From contig CAUYUJ010017775.1 in assembly GCA_963575745.1 (NCBI GenBank), forward strand, positions 38,812 to 102,811: 64,000 nucleotides of DNA, in the 5' to 3' direction. The notes under the pieces were generated by a model, which did no database searches, was not told the origin of the DNA, and saw only the letters and a program-made list of their open reading frames with translations. Position 1 is the stretch's first letter, and each line of letters opens with the position of its first letter. The translations under genes were made by a program, and so were the position numbers. Below, in pieces: positions 52,080 through 63,118 of this stretch. Source of the stretch: Prorocentrum cordatum (taxonomy: Eukaryota > Sar > Dinophyceae > Prorocentrales > Prorocentraceae).

Positions 52080-52745
52080 ATGGCCTCAAGACGCTCAAGA
52101 TAGTCCCAAGACAGCTCAAGAAGCTTCCAAGACGCCCCACGAGGCCTCCAGGAAGCTTTTCAAGAACGCCCTAAGAGCCACAAATCGTTGTTTTTGAAGT
52201 TGTTTGAAGGTTTTCCGTGTTTTCGCCTTTTCGGCTTCGCGACGCTCCAAGACAGCCCAAGATGCCCCCAAGATCGCTCGAAGACGGCCCAAGAGGCCAC
52301 CAAGACAGCTCCAAGACGGCCCAAGAGGACCCCCAGACGGCCCAAGACGCCTCTAAGACGGCCCAAGAGGGCCCCAAGACGGCTCTCAGAAGATGCCCAG
52401 ACGGGGGATCCGAACGTACTTTTTGGGCCTTCGGCCCCAAGAGGCCCCCAGGAGGCCCCAAGAGACCCCCAGGAGGCCCCCAAGAGGACATCGAGAGGCC
52501 TCCAAGAGCCTTCGAAACGGCCCCCAACAGGCACCAAAGCGAGCCTCAAGAGCCTTCGGAATTGCTTCCAGGAGACCTCCGAGAGACCTGCTGCGAGGTC
52601 CGAACGAATTGCCTAGATGCTCCCAAGACGGCTCTCAAACGACCCTGGATGGCTTGAAGACGGCCCTAGAGGCTGCCACGTAGTCAAGACGGCCCCAAGA
52701 TGAACCCAAGAGTCTCCACGCCGCTTCCACGACGCCCCTAAGAGG
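52080..52745 (-). repeat. Inverted copy of the gggcctcttgggg minisatellite
   Basis: The same family as at 14640 in reverse orientation (CCAAGACGGCCCCAAGAGG units). At 52190-52250 it holds the inverse of the AAAAGGCGA-type tail next to GCGACGCTCC. Confidence 0.82.
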
Positions 52746-52779
52746 CCCCCAGAGGAGTCTGATCTTCCTCCCTTTCTGA

Positions 52780-52915
52780 CTCCTTCTCCTCCTCCTCCTC
52801 CTCTTCCTCCTCCTCCTTGTCCTTCTCGTCCATCTCCTCCCTCCTCCCTCCTCCTCCCTCCTCCTCCTCCTCCTCCTCCTCGTCCATCTCTTCCCTCCTC
52901 CCTCCTCCTCCTCGT
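52780..52915. repeat. (TCC)n microsatellite
   Basis: CTC/TCC units with CTT variants. Confidence 0.88.
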
Positions 52916-52989
52916 CGACAGTTACAGAGAGCGTGTTCTGGTCCTCTTGGAATCTGTCGGGGGCGCCGGGGAGGCATATTGATGCTCCA

Positions 52990-53330
52990 GGGCCCTATTG
53001 GGAGGGTCTTGAGCGGTCTTGAAGCCTTCGGAGGTCTCGGGTTTCTCGCGGGGCAGTTCCGGGCGTCAGGAGGCCCATCCAGAGACCTTCGAAGTCCATC
53101 GGCAATGAAAAGGCAAGTTCTTCAAACATGTACGATGTTCAATAGTTTTTCAACAGATTTGGGGATTTATCGGGGCATGTGGGGAAGCATCCTGAGGCGC
53201 GTCTGGGTCTCCTCGTGCGGCCGTTCCGGGTGTTTTGGGGGCCATCCACAGGCCTCATCAGCCCATCGGCAATGAGCAGGCGAGTTCTTCAAACATTTGC
53301 GGATGTTATAGGTTGTGGAAGAAGTTTAAG
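52990..53330 (+). repeat. Two ~175-bp tandem units with minisatellite tail
   Basis: Two adjacent units each end in CCATCGGCAATGA-AAGGC/CAGGC, then GAGTTCTTCAAACAT (near 53097 and 53272), preceded by GGCC-TTCCGGG-GT. Each has the GGGG-CTTGG vocabulary upstream. Confidence 0.75.
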
Positions 53331-53759
53331 CTCTCGGGGCCCTTTGGGAAGCAGGGAACTGGAACGGTCATGACTGACGAGTATCATCCTTAGAAGAAAG
53401 AGAGGATTTCAGAAACGAGGAGGAGGAGAGAGAAGGAGGCCCTCGCACCAGGAAGGGTGCCGCAAACTACGGACATAATAGAGATGCCGAGGATTATCCG
53501 TCAGAGGGACACCGGGAACCCACAGGGGGACGTTGCTCCAAGCGACTTTCTCGGTGCTGTGCTCAGTGCCGTGCCGTGGACTGTGCCGCGTGCCGCGCCG
53601 AGTACCGTGCCCGTGGCCGGCCCCAGGCACGCCCCGGACGCCCTTGCGGACGTCTCGGCGGCCCCTCGGACGCCCCCGGAAAAGGTCCGCTTGCCCTTCC
53701 GGGCCTCCCATGGCGCCTTGCCGGGCCTTGCGAACAGACTCAAGGCGATCAGAGGGGTC

Positions 53760-54190
53760 ATCGGAGAGGCGCAAGAGAGACCCAAGACAGCACAAGAGCG
53801 CTCCAAGAGGAACCTCGATGGTCTGAAGACGGCCCAAGATGCCCCCAAGACGCCCCGAGAGGCCGTTAAGAGAGCCCCGAAGAAGCAAACATGGCCTCAT
53901 TCCTTCCGGAAAGTGTGCATTTTTAGCACATCTTTTGTTTGGGTCTTCGCAGCGTCCAAGACGGCCCGATGGGCCCCCGATATCGCCCCAAGACGGCCCA
54001 AGAGGCCTCCCAGAGGGTTTGAAGACGGCCCAAGAGGGCCCCAAGACTGCCCCAGAGAGCGTCGAGACTGCCCACAAGAAGCCCAACATATTACCTTCAG
54101 AAGGCTCCCAAGAGAGACCCACGAAAGTCATGGGAGACCCCCAAGAAAGCCACTGGAGGCCTCCAAGAGGGCCCAAGATGGCTTCAGAAG
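53760..54190 (-). repeat. Inverted copy of the gggcctcttgggg minisatellite
   Basis: Units such as CCAAGACGGCCC and CCCAAGAGGCC run in reverse orientation. A short unique insert lies near 53890-53950. Confidence 0.78.
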
Positions 54191-54264
54191 ACCTCTGGAG
54201 GGTTCAGATTTCCGCGCCGTTTATTGTCCTGGTGCTTGAATTTGCCTCTCTCAAAGTGTTGCTC

Positions 54265-54870
54265 TCGATTTGGCGCCTCGCGCAGTCGTGTTGAACATTG
54301 CAGCGCTTCCAGGGGTGGAGGGCGGTTTTTGTTCAAACTGTTGCTCTTGCGTTAGCGCCGGGCACGCTGGTCTGACGCACTTGGAACAGTTTCACTGGTG
54401 TAGGGTGGTTCTTTTTCGAAATGGGGCTTTCACATTCACGCCGCTCACAGTTTTTTCAAATCTCAAACATGCGGCTCTTGCTTTAGCGCCGCGTACGGTC
54501 GTTTTAAACATGTGCAACAGTTTCGAGATGGATGGGAGGGCGTTGTCACATTCGGACCCTCGTTTCAGCGCCGCGGACGTACGTGTCACAGTTTGCAACA
54601 TGGATGGACGGGGGATCATTTTAAATGGTGCTGTCGCTTCAGCGACGCACACACGCAAGCGTTTTTAAACGTTTGCAGGGGTCACACAGATGGAGGGCGG
54701 TTCCTTTTCGAAATGGGGGTCCCGCCTTAGCGCCGCGAACAGCCGTCCCAACATCTTGCGACCGGTCTAAGGATAGAGCACTGGTCGTTTTCAAAGTTCG
54801 GCTCTTGTGTCAGGGCTGCACGCATGTCTTTACATGCGCCATGTGGCAGCAATGGAATGGACCTTCGTGA
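54265..54870 (+). repeat. ~85-95-bp degenerate tandem repeat
   Basis: About seven diverged units share GCTCTTGC-TTAGCGCCGCG, a CGT-GT--AACAT segment, AACAGTTTC and GATGGAGGGCGGTTC-TTTTCGAAATGG. No frame is conserved across units. Confidence 0.78.
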
Positions 54871-54989
54871 AGTAGGGCTGCGCGGATCCATGGCTTCTTT
54901 TTTCGTTTGATGGAGCTGTTGCTTGGCCGTTCTTCGAAGTTCATGGCGACGGCTGTACGTTTATGCCAGAGTTACACGGGCGGGGGCGT

Positions 54990-54990
<1 letters not shown>

Positions 54991-55054
<64 letters not shown>
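54991..55054. repeat. Poly(T) tract, 64 bp
   Basis: Uninterrupted T run on the plus strand. It could be the poly(A) tail of a minus-strand retroposed sequence, but I see no recognisable gene on the far side. Confidence 0.95.
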
Positions 55055-55480
55055 CAAAGGGGGATATCGTTGGACAATGTTGAGCTGTATGATCAATTTC
55101 CGCGCTCCGGATTACGCGTCACATTGATGCAAGGAAATTCTTCTCGCTTCGCGTATCACCATGGATCTTGGCGGCTCCCACCAGTCGTGGCCTGGCCTTC
55201 ACTAATTATCTGGCATTGCGCCCCATTGCCTTCTGACACGCCCTCTGGACTTTTCCTTGCGGGCCGCCGACCAAAAAGTATCACCATGGATTTTTCGACG
55301 CTGCTGGCGCGCTCGCCTGCGGCCGCGACGAAAAAGTATCACCACGGACCCGTTCAGACACCCTTCTCATGAGAGTGAACACACAGCGGGCAACCAGGAT
55401 GGACAGATAGTTCTCTGGGAGCAAGGGGGTGGCCTTGGAGGGCCTCTTCGGACCGTCCCTGGGGCCCGCGGGTGGGCGAG

Positions 55481-55557
55481 GGGAGGAGGAGGAGGAGGAG
55501 GAGGAGGAGGAGGAGGAGGAGGAGGAGGAGGAGGAGGAGGAGGAGGAGGAGGAGGCA
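55481..55557. repeat. (GGA)n microsatellite
   Basis: Pure GGA run directly followed by the gggcctcttgggg minisatellite. Confidence 0.95.
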
Positions 55558-55905
55558 CATCGCCTCTTGGAGCACTCTTGGGGCTCTTCTGAAGCGTCTT
55601 GGGGTCCTGTTGGGGCCCTGTTGGGGCGCATTGGCACCCTCTTGGGGCCATCTTGGAGCTCTCTCGAGACCCTCTTTGGAGCCCTGGAGGGGCTCGTAGG
55701 GCCAGGGGTTCTATAGTTTCCCCTTCCCCCCCCTCTGGGGCCCTCAAATTCACTTTTGGAGGCCATGTTGGGGCGCTCTCGGGGTGATGTTGAGCGCTCT
55801 TGAGGTCGTCTGGGGAGCCTCTTCGGCTCCTGTTGAGGCTCTCTTGGGCCATCTTCGGGCCGTCTTGAGGCTCCCAAAGCGCATCGGAAGTGAAAAGGCG
55901 AGACG
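55558..55905 (+). repeat. gggcctcttgggg minisatellite with conserved tail
   Basis: Units such as TCTTGGGGCTC and TTGGGGCCATCTTGG end in the tail GCATCGGAAGTGAAAAGGCG near 55881. Confidence 0.83.
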
Positions 55906-56350
55906 GTAACAATCATAGATTTTCTTTGGGTGTTGAACAATGGTGGCCTCTAGGGGGGGTCTTAGGGGGGCTCTGTGAGCACTTGGAACCGTCTTCGAGC
56001 GGTATTTCGGGCCTCTTGGAGCATGTTGGAAATAATCTTCAGCCACCTTCGGCTATCTTGAGCAATCTTGGAGGCCATCTTGAAACATCAGAGGCCCTCT
56101 TGGAGCCAACATGGGCGAAACAAGGACCCTCTGACACCTCGCGGATACCCCTAACAACACCTCAGGCGATGGGAGGGGGAGGGTACCCCTCCCCGAATGG
56201 AAGAGGGTTTTGAACGAGGAAATAATTCGTTAGACCACCTATGCCCAGGGGGCGGGTGGGATTCCTTTCCAAAGTGGGCCCTCACTAAAATGTTAGGCCG
56301 ACTTGTGCTGGGATTTCACAGGAACGCTTCTTGCCTCCCTCCCCCGCCTC

Positions 56351-56371
56351 CTTTTCCCCCTGCCTCGCCGC

Positions 56372-56402
<31 letters not shown>

Positions 56403-56789
56403 GCCGCCGCCGTCGTCGTCGCCGCCGCCGCCGCCGCCACCGCCGCTGCCGTCGTCGTCGTCGTCGACGTCGTCGTCGTTGTCGTCGTCGTCGTCGCCGC
56501 CGTTGCCGCCGCCACCGTCGTCCTTGTCGTCTTTGTCGTCGTCTTTGTCGTCGTCTCTGTCGTCGTCTTTGTCGTCGTTTATGTCGTCGTCTTTGTCGTC
56601 GTCTTTGTCGTCGTTGTCGTCCTCGTCGTCGTCGTTTCCGCCGCCGCCGCCGTCTTTGTCGTCGTCTTTGTCGTCGTCTTTGTCGTTGTCTTTGTCGTCG
56701 TCTTTGTCTTCGTCTTTGTCGTCGTCTTTGTCGTCGTCGTCTTTGTCGTCTTTGTCGTCTTTGTCGTCATTGTCGTCTTTGTCGTCTTT

Positions 56790-56822
<33 letters not shown>

Positions 56823-56890
56823 TTTATCTTTGTCGTCGTCGTCGTCTTTGTCGTCTTTTGCGTCGTCGCCGTCGTCGTCGTCGTAGTCGT
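56351..56890. repeat. (CGC/CGT/GTC)n trinucleotide tract, ~540 bp
   Basis: CGC/CGT units grade into GTCGTC and GTCTTT units. The long Asp/Lys, Thr/Lys, Val, Arg and Ser frames here result from the repeat. The minus-strand frame of the adjacent truncated LINE reads into it by chance. Confidence 0.95.
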
Positions 56891-57049
56891 CTGTCCTGCG
56901 CGCTGGAGGTGCACCGCCGGGCGGCTGGGCGGGCACCCCGCTTCTCGGGGGGCGTGGTCGGTGGCTGGCGAGCGCCGGCCCGCGAGGCCAGGGCTGGGGC
57001 GGCGGGCGCGAGGGGCGGGGGGCGGGAGGGACGGAGGGGATGGTGTGGA

Positions 57050-57183
57050 GGGGATGGGGAGGAGGTGATGGGGTGGAGGAGGAGGGAGGGAGGGAGGGAG
57101 GGAGGGAGGGAGGGAGGAGGAGGAGGAGGAGGAGGAAGAGGAGCAGGAGGAAGAGAAGGAGGAGGAGGGAGGAGGAGGAGGAG
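57050..57183. repeat. (GGA)n tract at the 3' side of the truncated LINE
   Basis: GGGA then GGA units, followed by GAGGC repeats to about 57200. Same polarity as the tract at 59500-59930 on the other side. Confidence 0.9.
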
Positions 57184-57269
57184 GCGAGGCGAGGCGAGGC
57201 GCGCGTGTCCGCCGGCCGGTGGCTGGCGGGGCCTGGGGGGCCGGCGCGGGCGGGCCGGGGCCCGTGGTA

Positions 57270-59499
57270 GTTAGACGTTGGAGTAGGCAATGAAGTCGTT
57301 CTCCAGCGAATGCCAAAATTCTGTCTGCTGCAAGTTCCACCCAATTTGTTGTGATATCCCCGGCAGTAGTGTAGTGTATGAATCGTGTGATGTCGTCGCT
57401 CCAGCGTTTTCTCTGTCCACCATGTCTGCGGCAAGCTTGACGTGGGTCATGGGCGTCGGGGTTCCAGGCTGCAGCGAGCCAAGTCCATCTCTGGCGGGAC
57501 TGCGTTGCTATGCGTCCTGCCCACCGCCATTTCCGCTTGTGGTACAACGTCGTCCAATCTTCCAAATGAGAGCGCGTTGCCCGATCCATAGCTGCATGGG
57601 TCGCTCTGCGTATGAACTCGCCCCACGGTTCGAGGTCAGAGTCGTCGTCGGCGTCGTCGAAGTTGAGATGCCGCTGGATGTCGTTGGAGTTTGTTTGTGG
57701 TCCGTCGTCGGGCTGCTCTGTGTCGGAGCTGGTCCCGTCGTCGGTTGGTTTAGTTTGGTTGTTCACTCGTCGTCTGGGGGTGTTCACGATGAGACGTAAC
57801 ATGCGTCGCTGGGTGCGTCTTAGTGCTAAGAGCATGTCCTTGGTGAGCGTCCACGAGGTGCAGCCATACATGACAGTAGGCGTCACCGTACCATTGAAAA
57901 GTCTTAGCCTGCTATGGAGAGGATATCGGCTGCTTGTTAGTTCGTCGTGGAGCTTGTTGAACGCGCCCCATCCCATTGCAATTCGGTTGGAAAGCTCAGA
58001 TTGGTGGTAGTCGTGGAAGGTCAGCTTCCGTCCCAAATACTTGGTGGTCTCTCCGGCTCTGAGGATTGCAATCACGTCGCCGTCGATGTCGGTATGACTC
58101 GTCGTTTGCCCGTGCCCCCTGCTGACGTTCGTAAGGATTTTGGTCTTGCCAGGGTGCAACTCAAGCCCGCACTTCGCAGCTGTGCGTTTGAGGTCACGCA
58201 GAATGCACTTGAGTTGGCGCAGATTTGTCGCGAGCAATAAGACATCATCAGCAAATCGCAGATTAGTAAGAAGCGTGAGCTTTGTGTGCCCCAGCTGTAT
58301 ACCGAATCCCTTTTTTTCCCAAGTTGGTTTGCACCGACGGAACACGTACTCCAGCAGGGCGTTGAAGAGGTAGGAGCTGTGTGGGTCGCCTTGTTTGACA
58401 CCGCGTTCTATGCTGAAGCTCCTGCTGCTGACGTCTGTCTTCACAGTGGCCACCTGCCCGCTGTAGAACTTCCGTAGTAGGGTGATGTACGGTGTCGGCA
58501 CGTTCTGCTCCCGCAAAGCTGTCCAAAGGCAATCGTGGTCCACGCAGTCGAACGCCTTTTTGAAGTCGATTGCGGCTGCCCATAAATTTAACTGCCACTC
58601 GTAGGAGTTCTCCTGCAGCATAGTTGTGGTGAAAAGGTGGTCCTCTGTGCAGAAGCCCTTGCGGAAGCCAGCTTGGTCGGGTGACTGTTGTGAGTCGAAG
58701 AGCGCCGCAAGCCGATTGCATAGCAGTCGAGACATCAATTTGTACAGCAGTGGTATGATGGCGATTGGCCTGTAGTTGCTGGGCAAATGCGGGTCGCCGG
58801 ACTTGAAAATGACACTGATCGTGGTGCGCCTCCATTGCTCGGGAGGTGTTTGGTTAGGCGCGAGAATGTCGTTGAAGAGCTTGAGTAAGTGCTGCACGAT
58901 CGTCTCCCCCCCTGCTTTCAAGAGCTCTGCAGTGAGGCCAGCCGTGTCCCTGCATCTGCCGTTTTTGAGGTGTTTCACTGCTTGCTTTAGTTCGTCGTTG
59001 GTGAAAGGTGGGATGGCTTGGTGGGCGGTGCCGGTCGTCTCGTCGTTTGTGGTCCTGTCGGCATTGGTGGAGCGCCGGTACAACTCCTCGTAGAAATCAG
59101 CGAAGACGTCTGCTAACCCTTTCCGGTCTGTTTCGTTTTTGCCGTCCACGGTCGTCATGGAATGGATGAGGTCCTTCTTCTTACTAGATTTGATCCCGGA
59201 TATCTTGCTGAGGCCACGGAACTTCATTATGATGTCGTTGAGTGCCGCTTGTCTTTGAGTGCTCTTGATGGCCCGGTGCTGCCGTAGGATACGCTTGCTG
59301 AGAGCTGTTCTAGTGGTCGTGTCGGTGTGTGGTGTGTTTCTGCGCTGGGTCAGAAGTGTTTGTAGTAGTCGTGAGGCCTCATCGTCTCCGCGCGTTGCGA
59401 GTGGCTGTTGCTGTGGTTCGTGCTCTTGCTGTCGTTGGTGGTCTTCGTGCGCTGCTCTGAGTGCTCGTTCGGTGAGCGTGCAGGCTTCTTGCAGGTCAC
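57270..59499 (-). CDS. 5'-truncated LINE reverse transcriptase (partial ORF2)
   Basis: About 740 codons are open without a stop. From the N-terminal side: a Gln/Arg/Thr-rich stretch; KSSKKKDLIHSM; PPEQWRRTTISVIFKSGDP and SNYRPIAIIPLLYKLMSRLL (fingers); AAIDFKKAFDCVDHD (motif A, ~58565-58530); GVKQGDPHSSYLFNALLEYV (motif B, ~58395); LRFADDVLLLA (motif C, ~58260-58240); HPGKTKIL and YLGRKLTFHD. A long C-terminal region with KWRWAGRIA and GGQRKRWSDDI is typical of RNase H-lacking LINEs. No endonuclease is present: the sequence turns into (TCC)n at 59500, so this is a 5' truncation. No start or natural stop is preserved; the frame runs into repeat DNA at both ends. All palm residues look intact. 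I do not assign a clade (RTE- or jockey-like). Confidence 0.88.
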
Positions 59500-59930
59500 T
59501 TGGAGGAGGAGGAGGAGGAGGAGGAGGAGGAGGAGGGATGAGAGAGGGAGGAGGAGGAGGAGGAGGAGGAGGAGGAGGTAGGAGGAGGAGGAGGAGGAGG
59601 AGGAGGGAGGAGGAGGAGGAAGGAGGAGGAGGAGAGGAGGAGGAGGAGGAGGAGGAGAGGAGGAGGAGGAGGAGGAGGAGGAGGAGGAGGTAGGGGAGGA
59701 GGAGGGATGAGGAGGAGGAGGAGGAGGAGAGGAGGAGGAGTAGGAGGAGGAGGAGGAGGAGGAGGAGGAGGAGGAGGAAGTGAGGAGGAGGAGGAGGAGG
59801 AGGAGGAGGAGGAGGAGGAGGAGGATGAGGAGGAGGAGGAGGAGGGAGGAGGAGGCGGAGGAGGAGGAGGAGGAGACGAGAGGGAGGAGAAGGGAGGGAG
59901 GGAGGGAAGGAGGAGCAAGATGAGGTGCGT
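59500..59930. repeat. (GGA)n tract at the 5' side of the truncated LINE
   Basis: About 430 bp of GGA with scattered GTA, GAT and GGGA variants, starting exactly where RT coding similarity stops. Confidence 0.93.
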
Positions 59931-60144
59931 TTCCCATCTCCCCCCCCCCTCTCCCTGCAGGGCGCCTCATCTGACGCTTCCGGATTGCGCACTGCCTATC
60001 ACGAGGGGCCTGGGGGCACAGAAGCTGTCCCCGGCTGCCCCCTGCTCCTTCTCCCTCCTCCTCCTCCTCCTCTTCCTCCTCCTCTCGGAGAAGAGAGATG
60101 TGCTGTTTGCCAGCGTGGGCACCAAACAGTGAGATGTTGCACTG

Positions 60145-60345
60145 TGTATGTGTATGCGATGTAGTGTAGTCTATGAGGTGTGATCTAAGTGGTGTGAGCT
60201 GGGAGGTGTAAGCTATGTGACGCAGACTATGTGGTGCACTCAATGTTTTCAGGGCGATGTTGCGTAAGGCAACATCTGTGGCGCAGCATTTTGGGTGTGA
60301 GCTATGTAGTGTAAGCTATGTGGTGCAACCTAAATGGTGCATGTA
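60145..60345 (+). repeat. GTAAGCTATGTGGTGCA imperfect short repeats
   Basis: Units of ~17 bp, such as GTGTGAGCTATGTAGTGT and GTAAGCTATGTGGTGCA, repeat about ten times with a palindromic insert (GATGTTGCGTAAGGCAACATC) near 60255. The same family lies in reverse at 16180-16255. Confidence 0.7.
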
Positions 60346-60639
60346 ACTCATGTTCACTGATGAATTGTCGACTCCACTGCTCGCGCAATCATCCCACCCT
60401 CTCGCCCGCAACTTGTTTTGCAGAACCCATGCGGCCGCGATTGCGGTGACTACTCGGCACTGGCTGGCGCATTCTGCGACTGCGCTAGCGCGCAAGCTCG
60501 CGCGCAGAGCGGCCAGCTGGTTTGGCACAGCCGATGCGGCCGCGGTGGCGCTTCCTGTTGCGGATTTCCCAACGCGTCTCTGAGGTCGCGCTGGCGCGCG
60601 GGCCCTGCAGTGTGGGTCGGTGAATCGGGCGGGCGCGGT

Positions 60640-61062
60640 ATCATGATGACGCCGACAACGGCTGCAACGGTGACGATAGTAGCGATGGTGGTGATGATGA
60701 CGACGACGGCCAGGCCAATGACGGCGCCGATGCCCATGACAACGATGATGATGTCCATGTGTCGGTAATGATAGTGATAGAGTCGTGATGGTGGCAATGG
60801 CGGCGATTGACGATGGCGATGGCAACGGTGATGCGGCGGCACTGATGAGGGTGATGGTGAGGAAGCATGGGTGCGCACATGCAAGACACTTGGCATATTG
60901 TTTGTTGAACTGCATGTGGGTTTCATTTCGTGAAGGCCTTGCGGGCGGTGCCGCCGACCCAGAAGGACGACGACAACGACCACGACCACAACGACGACCA
61001 TGACGACAGCAACGACAACGACGAGCTGATGACCCTGCCACAGGCTCGGGACATGGGGCGGG
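60640..61062. other. Noncoding, trinucleotide-biased (GATGGC/GACGAC)
   Basis: Degenerate GAT/GGC/GAC words dominate (60640-60870 and 60965-61030). No gene recognised. Confidence 0.6.
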
Positions 61063-61069
61063 CGGTGGA

Positions 61070-61265
61070 GGGAAGGGGAGGAGGAGGGGGAGGAAATGGA
61101 GGAGGAAGAGGAGGAGGAGGAGGGGGATGGGAAGGGGAAGGGGGAGGAGAAGGAGGAGGAGGAGGAGGATGAAGAGGAGGAGGAGGAGGATGAGGAGGAG
61201 GAGGAGGAGGAAAGAGGAGGAGGAGTAGGAAAGAGGAGGTGGAGGACGAGGAGGAGGAAGACGAG
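61070..61265. repeat. (GGA)n microsatellite
   Basis: GGA and GGGA units with AAG variants. Confidence 0.9.
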
Positions 61266-61591
61266 GACTTCTTGGAACGCTTCATGGCGATTTGGAGCCG
61301 CCTCGGAGCGGTTCCGAGAGCTCTTGGAGGCATGTTGGAAAATACGCAGCACCCCGCAACAGAAGATAAGAGTGAGGAGGGTGGCTCCTGGGGTGGCGGT
61401 CTGAGAGGGTGGTGGTGGTGGTGGTGGTGGTGGTCCCCTTGTCCACAGGGGGGAGGCTGGGGGCGAGGTCCTGTGTTCCCACTGTCCACAAGGGGATTCC
61501 CTTGTCCCCCTTGTCCATGGGAGACCGCCCGCGGGGGAGGTCACGACCCCTGGGACTCCCCCCAGGACACCCCCTACTACCTCGGCCTCCG

Positions 61592-61925
61592 CACAGCAGG
61601 CCACGCGCCACCACCCCCGCCGTCCCTGTCAAAGACCACTTGACAGTGATCGCGGGATGGCCACGCACGATCCAGATTTAGCCGCGAGGTGCATGTCGTA
61701 TTATTGTGTTGTTTTTTTTTGTCAGGGAGGGTAGCCCTGCGCGCAGCAGGGAATGTGCTGACACCCCCGCCGTCCTTGTCAAAAACAAATCAAAGTGCTC
61801 GCGGGCCTGACGAACATGACTCAAGACTTTGCCCCAAAGTGTATTTTGCATGGTTTTATGACAGGGATGGTGATGGGGGGCGCATCGGATTGGCGCGCAT
61901 GCTCCAAATGTGAAGGCAGAGTGCG
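61592..61925 (+). repeat. Structured direct repeat, copy 1
   Basis: It begins CACAGCAGGCCACGCGCCAC and contains CACTTGACAGTGATCGCGGG, ATCCAGATTTAGCCGCGA, CGTCCTTGTCAAAAAC, CTCAAGACTTTG-CCCAAAGTGTA and GACAGGGATGGTGA. It is repeated with an 834-bp offset at 62426-62787. Within each copy, CCGTCC-TGTCAAA modules face their inverse TTTGACAGGGA modules. No ORF is shared. Confidence 0.87.
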
Positions 61926-62184
61926 GTTTGCATTGTTCTTTGATAGGGATGGTGGGGGATGGGGGGGACGGGCCCTCATGTAGTCGGCATGGTTCCGGGT
62001 TGGCCGCCGGCCCGGTGGGGGAGGGGGTGTACATCAACAAGGAACAGTGATCAAGGCACACTCCTAGTTAGCAAGCCGTCTAGCTCACTCCCACCCGTCC
62101 TTCCAACACAAAAGTAACACCCGAGCCTCAGCATGTTCAGCGGTCGTCTTTGGACGGACAGCTACTGGGAACCAAAACCGAACC

Positions 62185-62345
62185 CATGTGCGCGACGCTG
62201 GGGCTAGGCGCGCCACGCGCGCCAGGCACCCATGGGGCCCGAGCGTGCCAGGCACGCCTGGTGCGCCAGATGCGCCACGTGCTCCACGTGCGCCAGGTGG
62301 GCCGCACACTCCAGCCGCGCAGGGTGCGCCACGTTCGGGGCACGT
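62185..62345 (+). repeat. GTGCGCCAGGTGCGCCACG short tandem repeat
   Basis: Units of ~9-11 bp (GCGCCACGC, GTGCCAGGCAC, GTGCGCCAG, GCTCCACGT) repeat between the two copies of the structured direct repeat. Confidence 0.75.
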
Positions 62346-62425
62346 GCAGAGTGTGTCAGGTGTACCTGCGCACGTGACAGCACACATCGGGAAACATGCC
62401 CATCATTGTGTCTGGTGGGCCTGCG

Positions 62426-62787
62426 CACAGCAGGCCATACGCCACCACCCCCGCCGTCCTTGTCAAAAACCACTTGACAGTGATCGCGGGGTGGCCACGC
62501 ATAATCCAGATTTAGCCGCGATGTGCAGTTTGTATTGTTTTTTTGACAGGGATCGTGGCTCTGCGGCACTTTGTATTGTTCTTTGATAGGGAAGGTGGCC
62601 CTGCGCACAGCCGGCAATATGCTGACACTCCGCCGTCCTCCTCACACAACAGTGCAAAGTGCTCGCATGCCTCACGAACACCTCTCAAGACTTTGTCCCA
62701 AAGTGTACTTCGATTTGTTTGTTGACAGGGATGGTGAGGAGAACCGCATCGGGTCGGCTGCGCATGCTCCGAATTCGGAGGCAGGGA
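62426..62787 (+). repeat. Structured direct repeat, copy 2
   Basis: Same order of blocks as 61592-61925, about 80-90 percent similar by eye, with extra and missing short segments. Confidence 0.87.
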
Positions 62788-63118
62788 ACGGCGGGGTTGG
62801 AAGAGGAACCTCTCTAAACCACTCGCGCCGTGAAAGGCTGGTGGGATTACCACTCTCGAGCGCGGGCGGCGAAGTAAGCGGTGACCGCCAGAATATGTCT
62901 GCGTCCACCGTTTCGGAGTTGTGCCCCGGGAGCCTCGACACGGAAGCGTGCGCGCGTCTGCGGGTGTCAAGATGTCCAGGTCCACCGCTCCCCACGAGCC
63001 CAGGACTCCAGATGCTGTGGGCATGGTCGGGGATGTCAGCTTTCACCAGTAGTGCTCCTGGGCCCAGGATGAGCCTGGCCAGGACGGGTGTAGGTGTGCA
63101 GTCAAACCTCATCATTAC

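Noticed and set aside
56579-57266. C-terminal part of the 1137-codon frame of the truncated LINE
   Set aside because: Thr/Lys- and Ser/Pro-rich tail is the translated GGA and CGT repeats beyond the element.
2680-57640. GGTTCGA-like B-box motifs as tRNA genes (for example near 2691, 7274 and 33240)
   Set aside because: I could not find a matching A box and cloverleaf stems at any of them by eye.
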